Shown here one piece after another: positions 16,035 through 22,589 of a DNA stretch of 22,589 bases (its first letter is position 1; each line of letters opens with the position of its first letter). The stretch comes from Bacteroidales bacterium (lineage in GTDB: Bacteria; Bacteroidota; Bacteroidia; Bacteroidales; WCHB1-69), in assembly GCA_017394765.1 (NCBI GenBank), contig JAFPXF010000043.1, positions 1 to 22,589 on the forward strand, given 5' to 3'. Under the pieces are notes generated by a model. That model had not been told where the DNA came from and made no database searches. It was given only the letters and a program-made list of their open reading frames with translations. A program made the translations under genes and the position numbers.

Positions 16035-17272
16035 TGAAGTCGTTTGCAGAAGCTTTACAGACGCTGTCGCGTTTCCGGCAGCAAACCGCCCCCGACCCCT
16101 ACCGGCCGGTGGAGGACTATTTCAAATGCCAGGTCAGCCAGATGGGTTCCGAGATGCTGCCCATCCTCAATGGCTGGTATGTGCATGACAGCGATGAGCT
16201 GACCACCTACGACAACGGCGTGGTGGCGGGCAGCCTCAAGACCGCCCTCCTGCGTTGCCCCGAACTGGTGCGCCCGGCACTGTCCCGTATTTCCGATAAG
16301 GAAAGCAACGAGCTGACCGACAGTAATGAACAGCAGTTTAATGATGGCATCTTTATCTATGTGCCCGACGATGTGCGCGTGGAGAAACCTTTCCAAATTG
16401 TCTCCTTGGTCAACTCCCGCGACGAACTGCTGGTGCAGAACCGCCATGTCATCCGCGTGGGCCGCAACGCCACCCTGTCGCTCATCCAGTGCGACGACTC
16501 CATCCGCAGTACCAGCCATTTCCTCAATATTGTCACGGAGATCTCCCTTTCCGAGAACGCGACGCTGCACTATTACAAAACCGAGAACAAAGAGGCCGAC
16601 TCGCATCTGTTCCACCATATCTTTGTCAACCAGCAGGCCTTCTCGATGTTCCAGTCCAACGCCATCACCTTCAATGCGGGCTATGTGTGCAACAACATCC
16701 ACGTCAACCTCAACGAGCCCTTCGCCGAGGCGCGCCTCTACGGCCTTTACCTCGTGGACAAGACACAGCAGTGCGATAACCATATCAAAATCAACCATAT
16801 TGCCACCGACTGCAAGAGCTACCAGCTTTACAAGGGCATTTTGGACGACGAGGCGAAAGCAGGCTTCCACGGGCATGTGGCCGTCTTCCCCGACGCGCAG
16901 CGCACCAACGCCTACCAGACCAACCGCAACATCCTGCTCACCGACAAGGCTTCGGTCAACACCAAGCCCTTCCTGGAGATCTACGCCGACGATGTGCAAT
17001 GCAGCCACGGCGCCACGGTGGGGCAGCTCGACGACGAGGCGCTTTACTACCTCCGCTCCCGCGGCATCGGCGAACGCAGCGCCCGCAAACTGCTGATGTT
17101 TGCCTTCGCCAACGAAGTGTGCAATTATGTGCGGATCCCTGCCCTCAAGGACCGCCTCAGCGACATGGTGCAGCGCCGCCTCAACGGCGAACTCACCATC
17201 TGCGACCAGTGCCTCCTCCATAACGCCAACCACAGCGAGCTGTTTTTCCCGATCGACGAGACGAAAATCTGA
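16034..17272 (+). CDS. sufD: Fe-S cluster assembly protein SufD
   Basis: A 412-residue SufB/SufD-family protein, a partner of SufC in the SufBCD scaffold and linked in the family to iron acquisition for cluster building. The diagnostic C-terminal stretch CSHGATVGQLDDEALYYLRS lies near residues 322-341, followed by RGIGERSARKLL. The central right-handed beta-helix region shows the usual alternation of hydrophobic and polar residues. The ATG at 16034 overlaps the sufC stop by one base; an in-frame ATG at 15995 lies inside sufC and is rejected. Downstream comes a hairpin repeat and recA rather than sufS, the desulfurase gene often next in the operon. Confidence 0.93.
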   Translation: MKSFAEALQTLSRFRQQTAPDPYRPVEDYFKCQVSQMGSEMLPILNGWYVHDSDELTTYDNGVVAGSLKTALLRCPELVRPALSRISDKESNELTDSNEQQFNDGIFIYVPDDVRVEKPFQIVSLVNSRDELLVQNRHVIRVGRNATLSLIQCDDSIRSTSHFLNIVTEISLSENATLHYYKTENKEADSHLFHHIFVNQQAFSMFQSNAITFNAGYVCNNIHVNLNEPFAEARLYGLYLVDKTQQCDNHIKINHIATDCKSYQLYKGILDDEAKAGFHGHVAVFPDAQRTNAYQTNRNILLTDKASVNTKPFLEIYADDVQCSHGATVGQLDDEALYYLRSRGIGERSARKLLMFAFANEVCNYVRIPALKDRLSDMVQRRLNGELTICDQCLLHNANHSELFFPIDETKI

Positions 17273-17280
17273 CCCGGAAA

Positions 17281-17314
17281 CAAGGAAGGCCTGACGGCCA
17301 GTCTCTCATACAAC
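17281..17314 (+). repeat. 34-bp hairpin repeat, copy 2 (first copy at 8204)
   Basis: CAAGGAAGGCC then TGAC then GGCCA forms a short hairpin, followed by GTCTCTCATACAAC. It matches 8204-8237 at 30 of 34 positions. It starts 8 bp after the sufD stop. No T-run follows, so it is not a standard intrinsic terminator. Confidence 0.8.
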
Positions 17315-17338
17315 AGGCCAACCTCTGTTTCATTCCGA

Positions 17339-17404
17339 GATTTTTTTTGGAATTGATTGTTAATAATTGCTCATTACATTGACAATCAATCAATAAAAAA
17401 AATC
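17339..17404. repeat. Large AT-rich inverted repeat upstream of recA
   Basis: The outer arms GATTTTTTTT (17339-17348) and AAAAAAAATC (17395-17404) pair perfectly, as do the inner arms ATTGATTGT (17352-17360) and ACAATCAAT (17382-17390). Between them is a small 3-by-4 base internal loop; the terminal loop is 21 bases (17361-17381). This gives 19 paired positions, about 50 bp before the recA -7 box. Confidence 0.8.
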
Positions 17405-17456
17405 ATTTTAACATTGTACTCTTAAAAACATGCGGTTTTCGTATATGAAAATTGCG

Positions 17457-17464
17457 TATTTTTG
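17457..17464 (+). promoter_or_regulatory. recA promoter, -7 box TATTTTTG
   Basis: TATTTTTG lies 30 bases before the recA ATG. The sequence GTATTTTTGCGCTCTAAAAA matches the folC and sufC promoter regions beyond the -7 box. A TTTTC at 17436-17440 is the nearest -33-like element. No LexA-type short palindrome is recognised at the box. Confidence 0.58.
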
Positions 17465-17494
17465 CGCTCTAAAAAACTAAGACCTGTACTGAAT

Positions 17495-18517
17495 ATGGAA
17501 AATGAAGAAAACAAGAAAGGCGTGAATGCCGAGAAATTGAAAGTGCTCAACTCGACTTTGGAGAAATTGGAGAAGACCTTTGGCAAGGGTTCCATCATGA
17601 GAATGGGCGACACGAATGTGGAAGAGATGGATGTCATTTCCACGGGTTCCATTGGATTGGACACCGCGTTGGGCGTGGGCGGCCTTCCTCGGGGCAGAAT
17701 CATAGAGATCTACGGACCGGAGTCCTCCGGTAAGACCACCTTGGCCATACATGCCATCGCGGAGGCCCAGAAGCAGGGTGGCATCGCTGCTTTCATCGAT
17801 GCGGAACATGCCTTCGACCGCTTTTATGCCGAGAAGCTGGGCGTCAACACCTCCGACCTCCTCATCTCGCAACCGGACAACGGCGAGCAGGCGCTGGAAA
17901 TCGCTGACAACCTCATCCGCTCCGGTGCCATCGACATTATTGTCATCGACTCCGTGGCGGCCCTGACCCCGAAAAGCGAAATCGAGGGCGATATGGGCGA
18001 CTCCAAGGTCGGCCTGCAGGCCCGTCTGATGTCGCAAGCCCTCCGCAAGCTGACGGCCACCATCAACAAGACCGGCTGCTGCTGCATATTCATCAACCAG
18101 TTGCGCGAGAAAATCGGCGTCCTCTTCGGCAATCCCGAGACCACCACGGGTGGCAATGCCTTGAAGTTCTATGCTTCCGTGCGTCTTGACATCCGCCGCC
18201 AGGCCCAAATCAAGGACGGCGACACCTCCATCGGCAACCACGTCAAAGTTAAAGTCGTCAAGAACAAGGTGGCACCCCCGTTCCGCCAGGCGGAGTTCGA
18301 CATCATGTTCGGCGAAGGCATTTCCAAGACGGGCGAGATTGTCGATCTCGGCGTCGAATACGGCATCATCAAGAAATCAGGCTCCTGGTTCTCCTACGGC
18401 GAAAGCAAGCTGGCCCAGGGACGCGAGGCCGTCAAGACGCTTCTGGCCGACAACCCGGAGCTGGCCGACGAACTTGAAGCCAAAATCCGCGCCGCCATCA
18501 AAGAGAATATGAGATAG
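17495..18517 (+). CDS. recA: Recombinase RecA
   Basis: A 340-residue DNA-dependent ATPase that forms filaments on single-stranded DNA, carries out strand exchange and, in many bacteria, triggers the SOS response. Walker A GPESSGKT is at residues 74-81. The L1/L2 region and core motifs follow: [38 protein letters not shown] and [30 protein letters not shown] has the Phe-Asp-Arg form familiar from Bacteroidetes in place of the proteobacterial ALDP. The N-terminus is Lys/Glu-rich. The ATG at 17495 is chosen because it follows the promoter and gives standard length; the frame could start at 17462, which would overlap the -7 box. A TPR lipoprotein gene follows after 62 bp. Confidence 0.96.
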   Translation: MENEENKKGVNAEKLKVLNSTLEKLEKTFGKGSIMRMGDTNVEEMDVISTGSIGLDTALGVGGLPRGRIIEIYGPESSGKTTLAIHAIAEAQKQGGIAAFIDAEHAFDRFYAEKLGVNTSDLLISQPDNGEQALEIADNLIRSGAIDIIVIDSVAALTPKSEIEGDMGDSKVGLQARLMSQALRKLTATINKTGCCCIFINQLREKIGVLFGNPETTTGGNALKFYASVRLDIRRQAQIKDGDTSIGNHVKVKVVKNKVAPPFRQAEFDIMFGEGISKTGEIVDLGVEYGIIKKSGSWFSYGESKLAQGREAVKTLLADNPELADELEAKIRAAIKENMR

Positions 18518-18580
18518 TTGGCTTTTGGCTGTTGGCTATTGGATGTTGGTGGCCAAAATCCAAATACCATAATCCAAATA
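18517..18580 (+). repeat. Heptamer tracts between recA and the TPR gene
   Basis: Bases 18517-18551 read GTTGGCT, TTTGGCT, GTTGGCT, ATTGGAT, GTTGGTG. Bases 18553-18580 read CCAAAAT, CCAAATA, CCATAAT, CCAAATA. The second set is roughly the reverse complement of a TTGG-type unit. The whole 62-bp gap is made of these units. Confidence 0.82.
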
Positions 18581-19593
18581 TGATCAGAATGAATAGAATT
18601 ATCACAAGCCTGTTGGCATTATTGCTGCTTTTCGGTTGTGGCTGCAAAAACAAGAGCCAGTATGCGGACATGCCCAAGGAACTGGCCGAGCTGTGCAAGA
18701 GCATCGACCGTCATCCCAAGCGTGCCGAGCTCTATTACCAGCGCGCCGACTACTACTATTATCATCAGAATGTGGAGAAGGGTATCGCCGACATGCAGAC
18801 CGCCATCCGGCTGCAGCCCGACAGCAGCAAGTATTACGTCAAGCTCTCCGATCTCTATTTCGCCCAGCGCGAGACCGACTTGGCAGAAGAGATGCTCCAG
18901 ATCGCCATCCGCAAGGACCCGAACAACAATGAGGCACGCCTCAAACTGGCCGAGCTTTATTTCCACCTTCGCATGATGGAACAGTGCAATACCACTATTG
19001 ATGAGGCCGTTGAATTGCAGCCCTTCAACCCGAAAGCTTACCTCATCAAAGCCTTCATGCGGAAGGAAGAACGCGACACCGCCGATTACCTTCGTCTCCT
19101 GCAGTTGGTCATCGATCAGGATCCCAAGGAGGTCAAGGCTTTCTTGGAGTTGGGATATTTCTACCAGAAACACAATAACCCGTTAGCTGTCAGTTATTAC
19201 CAGAATGCCCTGCAAGTGGATCCCAAAAATGTGGAGATTCGCTATAACCTCGCCAAGATGTATCAGGACATGGGCCAGATAGAGGAGGCGGAGCAAGAGT
19301 ATAAGAGTGTGCTGGAAATCGACCCCAAGAATATCCCCGCACTTAACAATCTGGGATACTTGTATTTGGATGACAGCCTGGCCCGCTACGACGAGGCCGC
19401 CAAGCTCTTCACACGCGCCATCGAGGCGAATCCGGGATTCGTGTATTCCGTCTGCAACCGCGGTGTGGCGTACGAGTACCTCGGCGAGTACGACAAGGCT
19501 CGCAAGGATTATCAGGAGGCTTTGCGGCTGGAGACCAATTTCGAGCAGGCCATCGCGGGACTGAACCGTTTGGATAAACTTCAAAGCCGTTAG
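18580..19593 (+). CDS. TPR-repeat lipoprotein
   Basis: A 337-residue protein with a lipoprotein-type signal ([16 protein letters not shown]; lipid-attachment Cys at residue 20), so it probably sits in the outer or inner membrane facing the periplasm. The rest is about eight tandem tetratricopeptide repeats of 34 residues, for example [40 protein letters not shown] and [20 protein letters not shown], a scaffold for protein-protein contacts. The specific partner is not recognisable. ATG 18580 or ATG 18589 (three codons later) are both possible; both give a usable signal peptide. An earlier in-frame ATG at 18532 would bury the signal and lies inside the heptamer tract. The stop is 2 bp before the ruvB ATG, so the two are surely co-transcribed. 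Confidence 0.86.
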   Translation: MIRMNRIITSLLALLLLFGCGCKNKSQYADMPKELAELCKSIDRHPKRAELYYQRADYYYYHQNVEKGIADMQTAIRLQPDSSKYYVKLSDLYFAQRETDLAEEMLQIAIRKDPNNNEARLKLAELYFHLRMMEQCNTTIDEAVELQPFNPKAYLIKAFMRKEERDTADYLRLLQLVIDQDPKEVKAFLELGYFYQKHNNPLAVSYYQNALQVDPKNVEIRYNLAKMYQDMGQIEEAEQEYKSVLEIDPKNIPALNNLGYLYLDDSLARYDEAAKLFTRAIEANPGFVYSVCNRGVAYEYLGEYDKARKDYQEALRLETNFEQAIAGLNRLDKLQSR

Positions 19594-19595
19594 CC

Positions 19596-20621
19596 ATGAA
19601 CGAAAACTTGGATCCTTCAGCCAACCGGTTGTCCTCGGCAGACAAAGAGATGGAGCGCGCCATACGCCCCACCGTGTTCAAGGACTTCCAAGGCCAGCAG
19701 CAGGTGCTGGAAAACATCATTGTGTTCGTGAGGGCGGCCAAGGCTCGTGGCGAGGCTCTTGACCATGTGCTGCTGCACGGCCCTCCCGGACTGGGCAAAA
19801 CCACCCTGTCGCACATCATCGGCAACGAGATGGGCGTCAACGTGCGCTGCACGTCGGGACCTGTTATCGACAAGCCTGGCGACTTGGCGGGCCTGTTGAC
19901 CAACCTCGAACCCCACGATGTGCTCTTTATCGATGAGATACACCGTTTGTCGCCCGTGGTGGAGGAGTACCTCTATTCCGCCATGGAGGATTATAAGATC
20001 GACATCATGATTGACAGCGGTCCCAGTGCGCGCAGTGTGCAGATCTCGCTCAACCCCTTCACGCTCGTGGGCGCCACCACACGGTCGGGACTGCTGACAG
20101 CCCCGCTCCGTTCGCGCTTCGGCATCAACCTCCGGCTCCAATATTACGATGCGGAGACGCTCGGCAAGATCATCCATCGTTCCGCGGACATCTTGAAGAT
20201 CCCCATCCACGAGGATGCGGCCTATGAGATCGCCTCGCGCAGTCGGGGCACGCCCCGTATCGCCAACCTGCTGTTGCGTCGCGTGCGCGATTTCGCCCAG
20301 ATCAAGGGCGACGGCACCATTACGCTGCCCATCACCCAAATCGCCCTCAAAGCCCTCAATGTCGATCAGCATGGCCTTGACGAGATGGACAACCGCATTT
20401 TGAGCACCATTATCGACAAATTCAAGGGTGGTCCTGTGGGACTGACCACCATCGCCACCGCTGTCAGCGACGACCCTGGTACTATCGAGGAGGTCTATGA
20501 ACCCTTCCTCATCCAGGAGGGCTACCTGATGCGCACCCCGCGAGGCCGCGAGGTGACCGATCTCGCCTACGCCCATCTTGGCAAAAGCCGTTATGCGGCT
20601 TCCCAACCCGAACTCTTCTAA
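19596..20621 (+). CDS. ruvB: Holliday junction branch migration helicase RuvB
   Basis: A 341-residue AAA+ ATPase that drives Holliday junction branch migration with RuvA. Walker A is in [10 protein letters not shown] (residues 61-70), Walker B and the RuvB-specific helix in [18 protein letters not shown] (D113), sensor 1 in [12 protein letters not shown], and the arginine finger region in RSRFGI. A C-terminal winged helix follows ([37 protein letters not shown]). RuvA and RuvC are not nearby. It starts 2 bp after the TPR lipoprotein stop and ends 11 bp before the beta-barrel gene. Confidence 0.96.
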   Translation: MNENLDPSANRLSSADKEMERAIRPTVFKDFQGQQQVLENIIVFVRAAKARGEALDHVLLHGPPGLGKTTLSHIIGNEMGVNVRCTSGPVIDKPGDLAGLLTNLEPHDVLFIDEIHRLSPVVEEYLYSAMEDYKIDIMIDSGPSARSVQISLNPFTLVGATTRSGLLTAPLRSRFGINLRLQYYDAETLGKIIHRSADILKIPIHEDAAYEIASRSRGTPRIANLLLRRVRDFAQIKGDGTITLPITQIALKALNVDQHGLDEMDNRILSTIIDKFKGGPVGLTTIATAVSDDPGTIEEVYEPFLIQEGYLMRTPRGREVTDLAYAHLGKSRYAASQPELF

Positions 20622-20632
20622 TCCCCTTCGTT

Positions 20633-21412
20633 ATGAAAAAGATTATACTTCTCTTGGCTTTGGTTTCTTTCGGGATGTCCTGTCCCATACAGGCCCAGCG
20701 TCATGGACCGAATCGTCCGCCTCATATCCACTCGGTTGTGATCAACAAAGATCCCGGCGAGGGTGGCCCTGTCAACTTCGGCATTGCCTTTGCCCCCACT
20801 TTCGACTGGATGTACACTTCCACAGAGGGCTACAAGCGTGACGGATTCGTGGTGGGCATGCGCTATGGCTTCCCCGTCAACATCAATCTTACCAAAGGCA
20901 AGAACTTCTATGTCTCCACCGGTGTCTTTGTGGAGCACCTTGGTGGCAAGCTCTCCTTGCGCGACAGCGTGGTGCTGCCCGGCATTGGTGGCTCCACAGC
21001 CGACATCCATAGGACATATCGTAACATGTATCTCATGGTGCCTGTGGGTATTACTTTGAAAACCAATCCAATAGACAATTTCTACATTTGTGGCAACGCG
21101 GGTTTCTACAATGCTTTGTTGCTGGGTGCCAACCATATCGATGCCTGTGAGTTGGGCGAGAATGACGAACTGTGGTCGCGCGAGAAGCAGCCTTATACAG
21201 AAGCTTTCGTCCTCAAGGAGTCGGTCTTTGCAGGCATTGGCTTTGAGTATGCTGTGACCCCGAAGATGCGGGCCGGCGTGATGGCCAATTACGTCCACTC
21301 GCTGACCAATTATTTCAAAGGCAGGAACCAAGCCTATAACAGCGTGCTCAACGTGGACCCCAAGGCTACATTTGGCCGCGTGGAGATTGTGCTTCATATC
21401 AATTTCTTGTAG
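20633..21412 (+). CDS. Outer-membrane beta-barrel protein (PorT-like family)
   Basis: A 259-residue protein with a Sec signal peptide (MKKIILLLALVSFGM, cleavage probably near IQAQ) and a run of alternating aromatic and hydrophobic strands ending in a strand with terminal aromatic or aliphatic residues (VEIVLHINFL), as in small outer-membrane barrels. Strand-like segments include NFGIAFAPTFDWMY, GFVVGMRYGF, FYVSTGVFVEHLG, YLMVPVGITLKT, VFAGIGFEYAVTPKMRAGV. The fold resembles the outer-membrane beta-barrel/PorT group common in Bacteroidetes. The exact function is not recognisable and a link to the type IX system is not shown. It sits 3 bp before the FAH-family gene and is probably in one operon with ruvB. 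Confidence 0.75.
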   Translation: MKKIILLLALVSFGMSCPIQAQRHGPNRPPHIHSVVINKDPGEGGPVNFGIAFAPTFDWMYTSTEGYKRDGFVVGMRYGFPVNINLTKGKNFYVSTGVFVEHLGGKLSLRDSVVLPGIGGSTADIHRTYRNMYLMVPVGITLKTNPIDNFYICGNAGFYNALLLGANHIDACELGENDELWSREKQPYTEAFVLKESVFAGIGFEYAVTPKMRAGVMANYVHSLTNYFKGRNQAYNSVLNVDPKATFGRVEIVLHINFL

Positions 21413-21415
21413 GAA

Positions 21416-22027
21416 ATGAAATTCATCTGCATAGGTCGTAATTATGCGGCGCATGCTGCCGAGCTGCAGCACTCCGTGCCCAAGGAACCGGTTTTCTTCA
21501 TGAAGCAGGAGAATGCCATCACGCGGCGCAACAGACCCTTCTTTCTGCCCGATTTTTCCGAAAGGGTGGACTATGAGACGGAGATTATCGTGAAAATCAA
21601 CCGTTTGGGCAAGTGCATTCAGGAGAAGTTCGCACCTCTCTATTATGACGAGATCGGACTCGGAGTGGACTTCACCGCACGCGATTTGCAGCGCAAGTGC
21701 ATCGAGCAGGGGGAGCCGTGGGAAATCGCCAAGGCCTTCGATGGCTCCGCTGTGGTGGGCAAGTTCCTGCCTAAGAGTATGTTTGCCGATGTGCAGAACC
21801 TTAACTTCCATCTACTGCTCAACGGGCAAAAAGTGCAGGAGGGCAATAGCCGTGACATGCTTTTCACCATCGACCAGATCATTGCCCATGTCTCTCGCTT
21901 TATGACCCTCAAAACGGGTGACATCATCTTTACCGGCACCCCTGTCGGCATTGGCCCCGTCCACATCAACGACCGCCTGCAGGGTTTTCTGGAAGGCGAG
22001 AAAATGTTCGACTTCAAGGTGAAATAA
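21416..22027 (+). CDS. Fumarylacetoacetate hydrolase family protein
   Basis: A 203-residue short-form member of the FAH fold. The family cleaves or isomerises beta-diketo and oxo acids using a divalent metal held by Glu-x-Glu and Asp. Here the metal site appears as YETEI and GVDFTARDLQRK. Also visible are ICIGRNYAAHAAEL at the N-terminus, PVFFMKQENAI, WEIAKAFDGSAVVG, LTFTIDQ-like MLFTIDQIIAHVSRF, and the conserved TGDIIFTGTPVGIGPV near the C-terminus. The substrate cannot be told from sequence; acylpyruvate hydrolase or oxaloacetate tautomerase/decarboxylase activities are both known in this group. The ATG follows the upstream stop by 3 bp. A hairpin terminator follows. Confidence 0.88.
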   Translation: MKFICIGRNYAAHAAELQHSVPKEPVFFMKQENAITRRNRPFFLPDFSERVDYETEIIVKINRLGKCIQEKFAPLYYDEIGLGVDFTARDLQRKCIEQGEPWEIAKAFDGSAVVGKFLPKSMFADVQNLNFHLLLNGQKVQEGNSRDMLFTIDQIIAHVSRFMTLKTGDIIFTGTPVGIGPVHINDRLQGFLEGEKMFDFKVK

Positions 22028-22043
22028 AGGCGAGGATGTGGCG

Positions 22044-22071
22044 ATTGGCCGTTAGTAGTTAGCCATTAGCC
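22044..22071 (+). repeat. Heptamer tract after the FAH gene
   Basis: In-register units ATTGGCC, GTTAGTA, GTTAGCC, ATTAGCC, of the same family as the tracts at 8564 and 15124. The tract runs into the following hairpin. Confidence 0.75.
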
Positions 22072-22110
22072 GTCATAGCTCTTGTGAACTATGAGCTATG
22101 ACATTTTTTT
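22072..22110 (+). terminator. Intrinsic terminator after the FAH gene
   Basis: A perfect 10-bp stem, GTCATAGCTC (22072-22081) with GAGCTATGAC (22093-22102), an 11-base loop, then ATTTTTTT (22103-22110) and a G-run. It lies about 45 bp after the stop codon. It is a plausible end of the TPR-ruvB-barrel-FAH transcript. It could alternatively mark an insertion boundary. Confidence 0.6.
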
Positions 22111-22186
22111 GGGGGGGTGGAATTGACGGGCTTCTTATGTCTTTTTTTTGTTCGTTTTCTGGTTGCCCGTATTCTGTCAGAACTTG

Positions 22187-22589
22187 GTCTGCACCAGGGT
22201 GCGCTTTGATCGTGGCCACCATCTTGTGGTCACGAAATCCAAGAAACTTTATCCAGGCCAACTGCGGCTGGTGAAGGCGCTGGATCCTGACAGTGGCGAA
22301 ATCATCACCTTTGTGACCAACAACTTTGACTTCCCCGCCATTGAAATTGCTAACATCTACCGCCATCGCTGGGACATTGAATTTTTCTTCAAATGGATCA
22401 AACAAAACATCTGCATAAAGCGTCTGTGGGGTTACTCCGAAAATGCGATTAAAACACACTTGTGGGTCGCTGTGTGCGCCTATCTTTTACTTGCAAAGAT
22501 CAAACACGACTATAACAGCAGCTATTCTGTCACTGAGATAGCATCACTCATAAGACTGTCCGCACTTGAAAAAGTTCCTCTCAGAAAAC
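22187..22589 (+). pseudogene. IS4-family transposase, 5'-truncated remnant (3' end beyond window)
   Basis: An uninterrupted reading frame to the window edge encodes the C-terminal part of an IS4-type DDE transposase: KKLYPGQLRLVKALD, FVTNNFDFPAIEIANIY, then YRHRWDIEFFFKWIK, which fits the IS4 YREK signature exactly (Y, 2 residues, R, 3 residues, E, 6 residues, K). The Glu is the third catalytic acid. RLWGYSENAIKTHLW and VCAYLLLAKIKHDY follow. The N-terminal half with the first two catalytic Asp is missing: upstream of about 22187 the frame stays open but is T-rich and unlike a transposase. It is probably a dead fragment left by insertion or deletion next to the terminator. The exact left boundary is uncertain. 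Confidence 0.8.

Noticed and set aside
16055..17233. 392-codon antisense ORF over sufD (also 20618-21811 and 19617-20606 antisense)
   Set aside because: Long antisense frames are expected opposite GC-rich third-position coding sequence; the plus-strand genes are clear and these have no domain features.
17339..17404. recA upstream inverted repeat as a LexA/SOS box or a terminator of sufD
   Set aside because: The arms are 19 bp with a 21-base loop, unlike short LexA palindromes, and the stem is followed by an A-run and not a T-run on the sense strand.

Overview
The window looks like chromosomal DNA of a member of the Bacteroidales/Bacteroidetes. Evidence: four or five genes are preceded by the Bacteroidetes -7 box (TAnnTTTG, mostly TATTTTTG) with very short leaders and little Shine-Dalgarno signal; one large secreted protein ends in a gliding-motility-associated (type IX secretion, CHU_C-type) C-terminal domain; and there are FISUMP/DUF1566-like and MBG-like surface modules, RecA and SufC sequences of Bacteroidetes type, and an IS4-type transposase remnant. 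No rRNA, tRNA or CRISPR array was seen.

Layout. (1) 1-2081: 3' part of a repetitive surface protein with 282-bp tandem repeats and a C-terminal FISUMP domain, closed by an intrinsic terminator. (2) 2168-7851: housekeeping genes folC, an AddA/RecB-like helicase-nuclease and prfA. (3) 7852-8783: about 930 bp with no convincing gene, holding two inverted copies of a double-hairpin palindromic element, a further hairpin repeat and short oligomer repeats. (4) 8784-15110: two adjacent secreted multidomain adhesin-like genes. The first lacks a recognisable sorting domain; the second has one. (5) 15270-17272: sufC and sufD, overlapping by one base. (6) 17495-18517: recA, with a large AT-rich inverted repeat upstream. 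(7) 18580-22027: a tight run of TPR lipoprotein, ruvB, outer-membrane beta-barrel protein and FAH-family hydrolase, ending in a hairpin terminator. (8) 22187-22589: 5'-truncated IS4-family transposase that runs off the window.

How it fits together. The housekeeping part combines recombination and repair (AddA-like nuclease, RecA, RuvB), Fe-S cluster assembly (SufCD), folate metabolism (FolC) and translation termination (RF1). The accessory part is surface biology. The most interesting signal is the adhesin pair. The two halves of what looks like one Ig-like domain lie in different ORFs, on either side of a segment holding two DUF1566-like (C-type-lectin-like) modules, a stop, a new start and a signal peptide. 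This suggests that a single long adhesin gene was split by insertion or duplication of a lectin-like module. The first of these modules ends in a form resembling diversity-generating-retroelement variable regions, but no reverse transcriptase or template repeat lies in the window. Seven-base-periodic tracts recur in at least five intergenic regions and are not explained by any gene.
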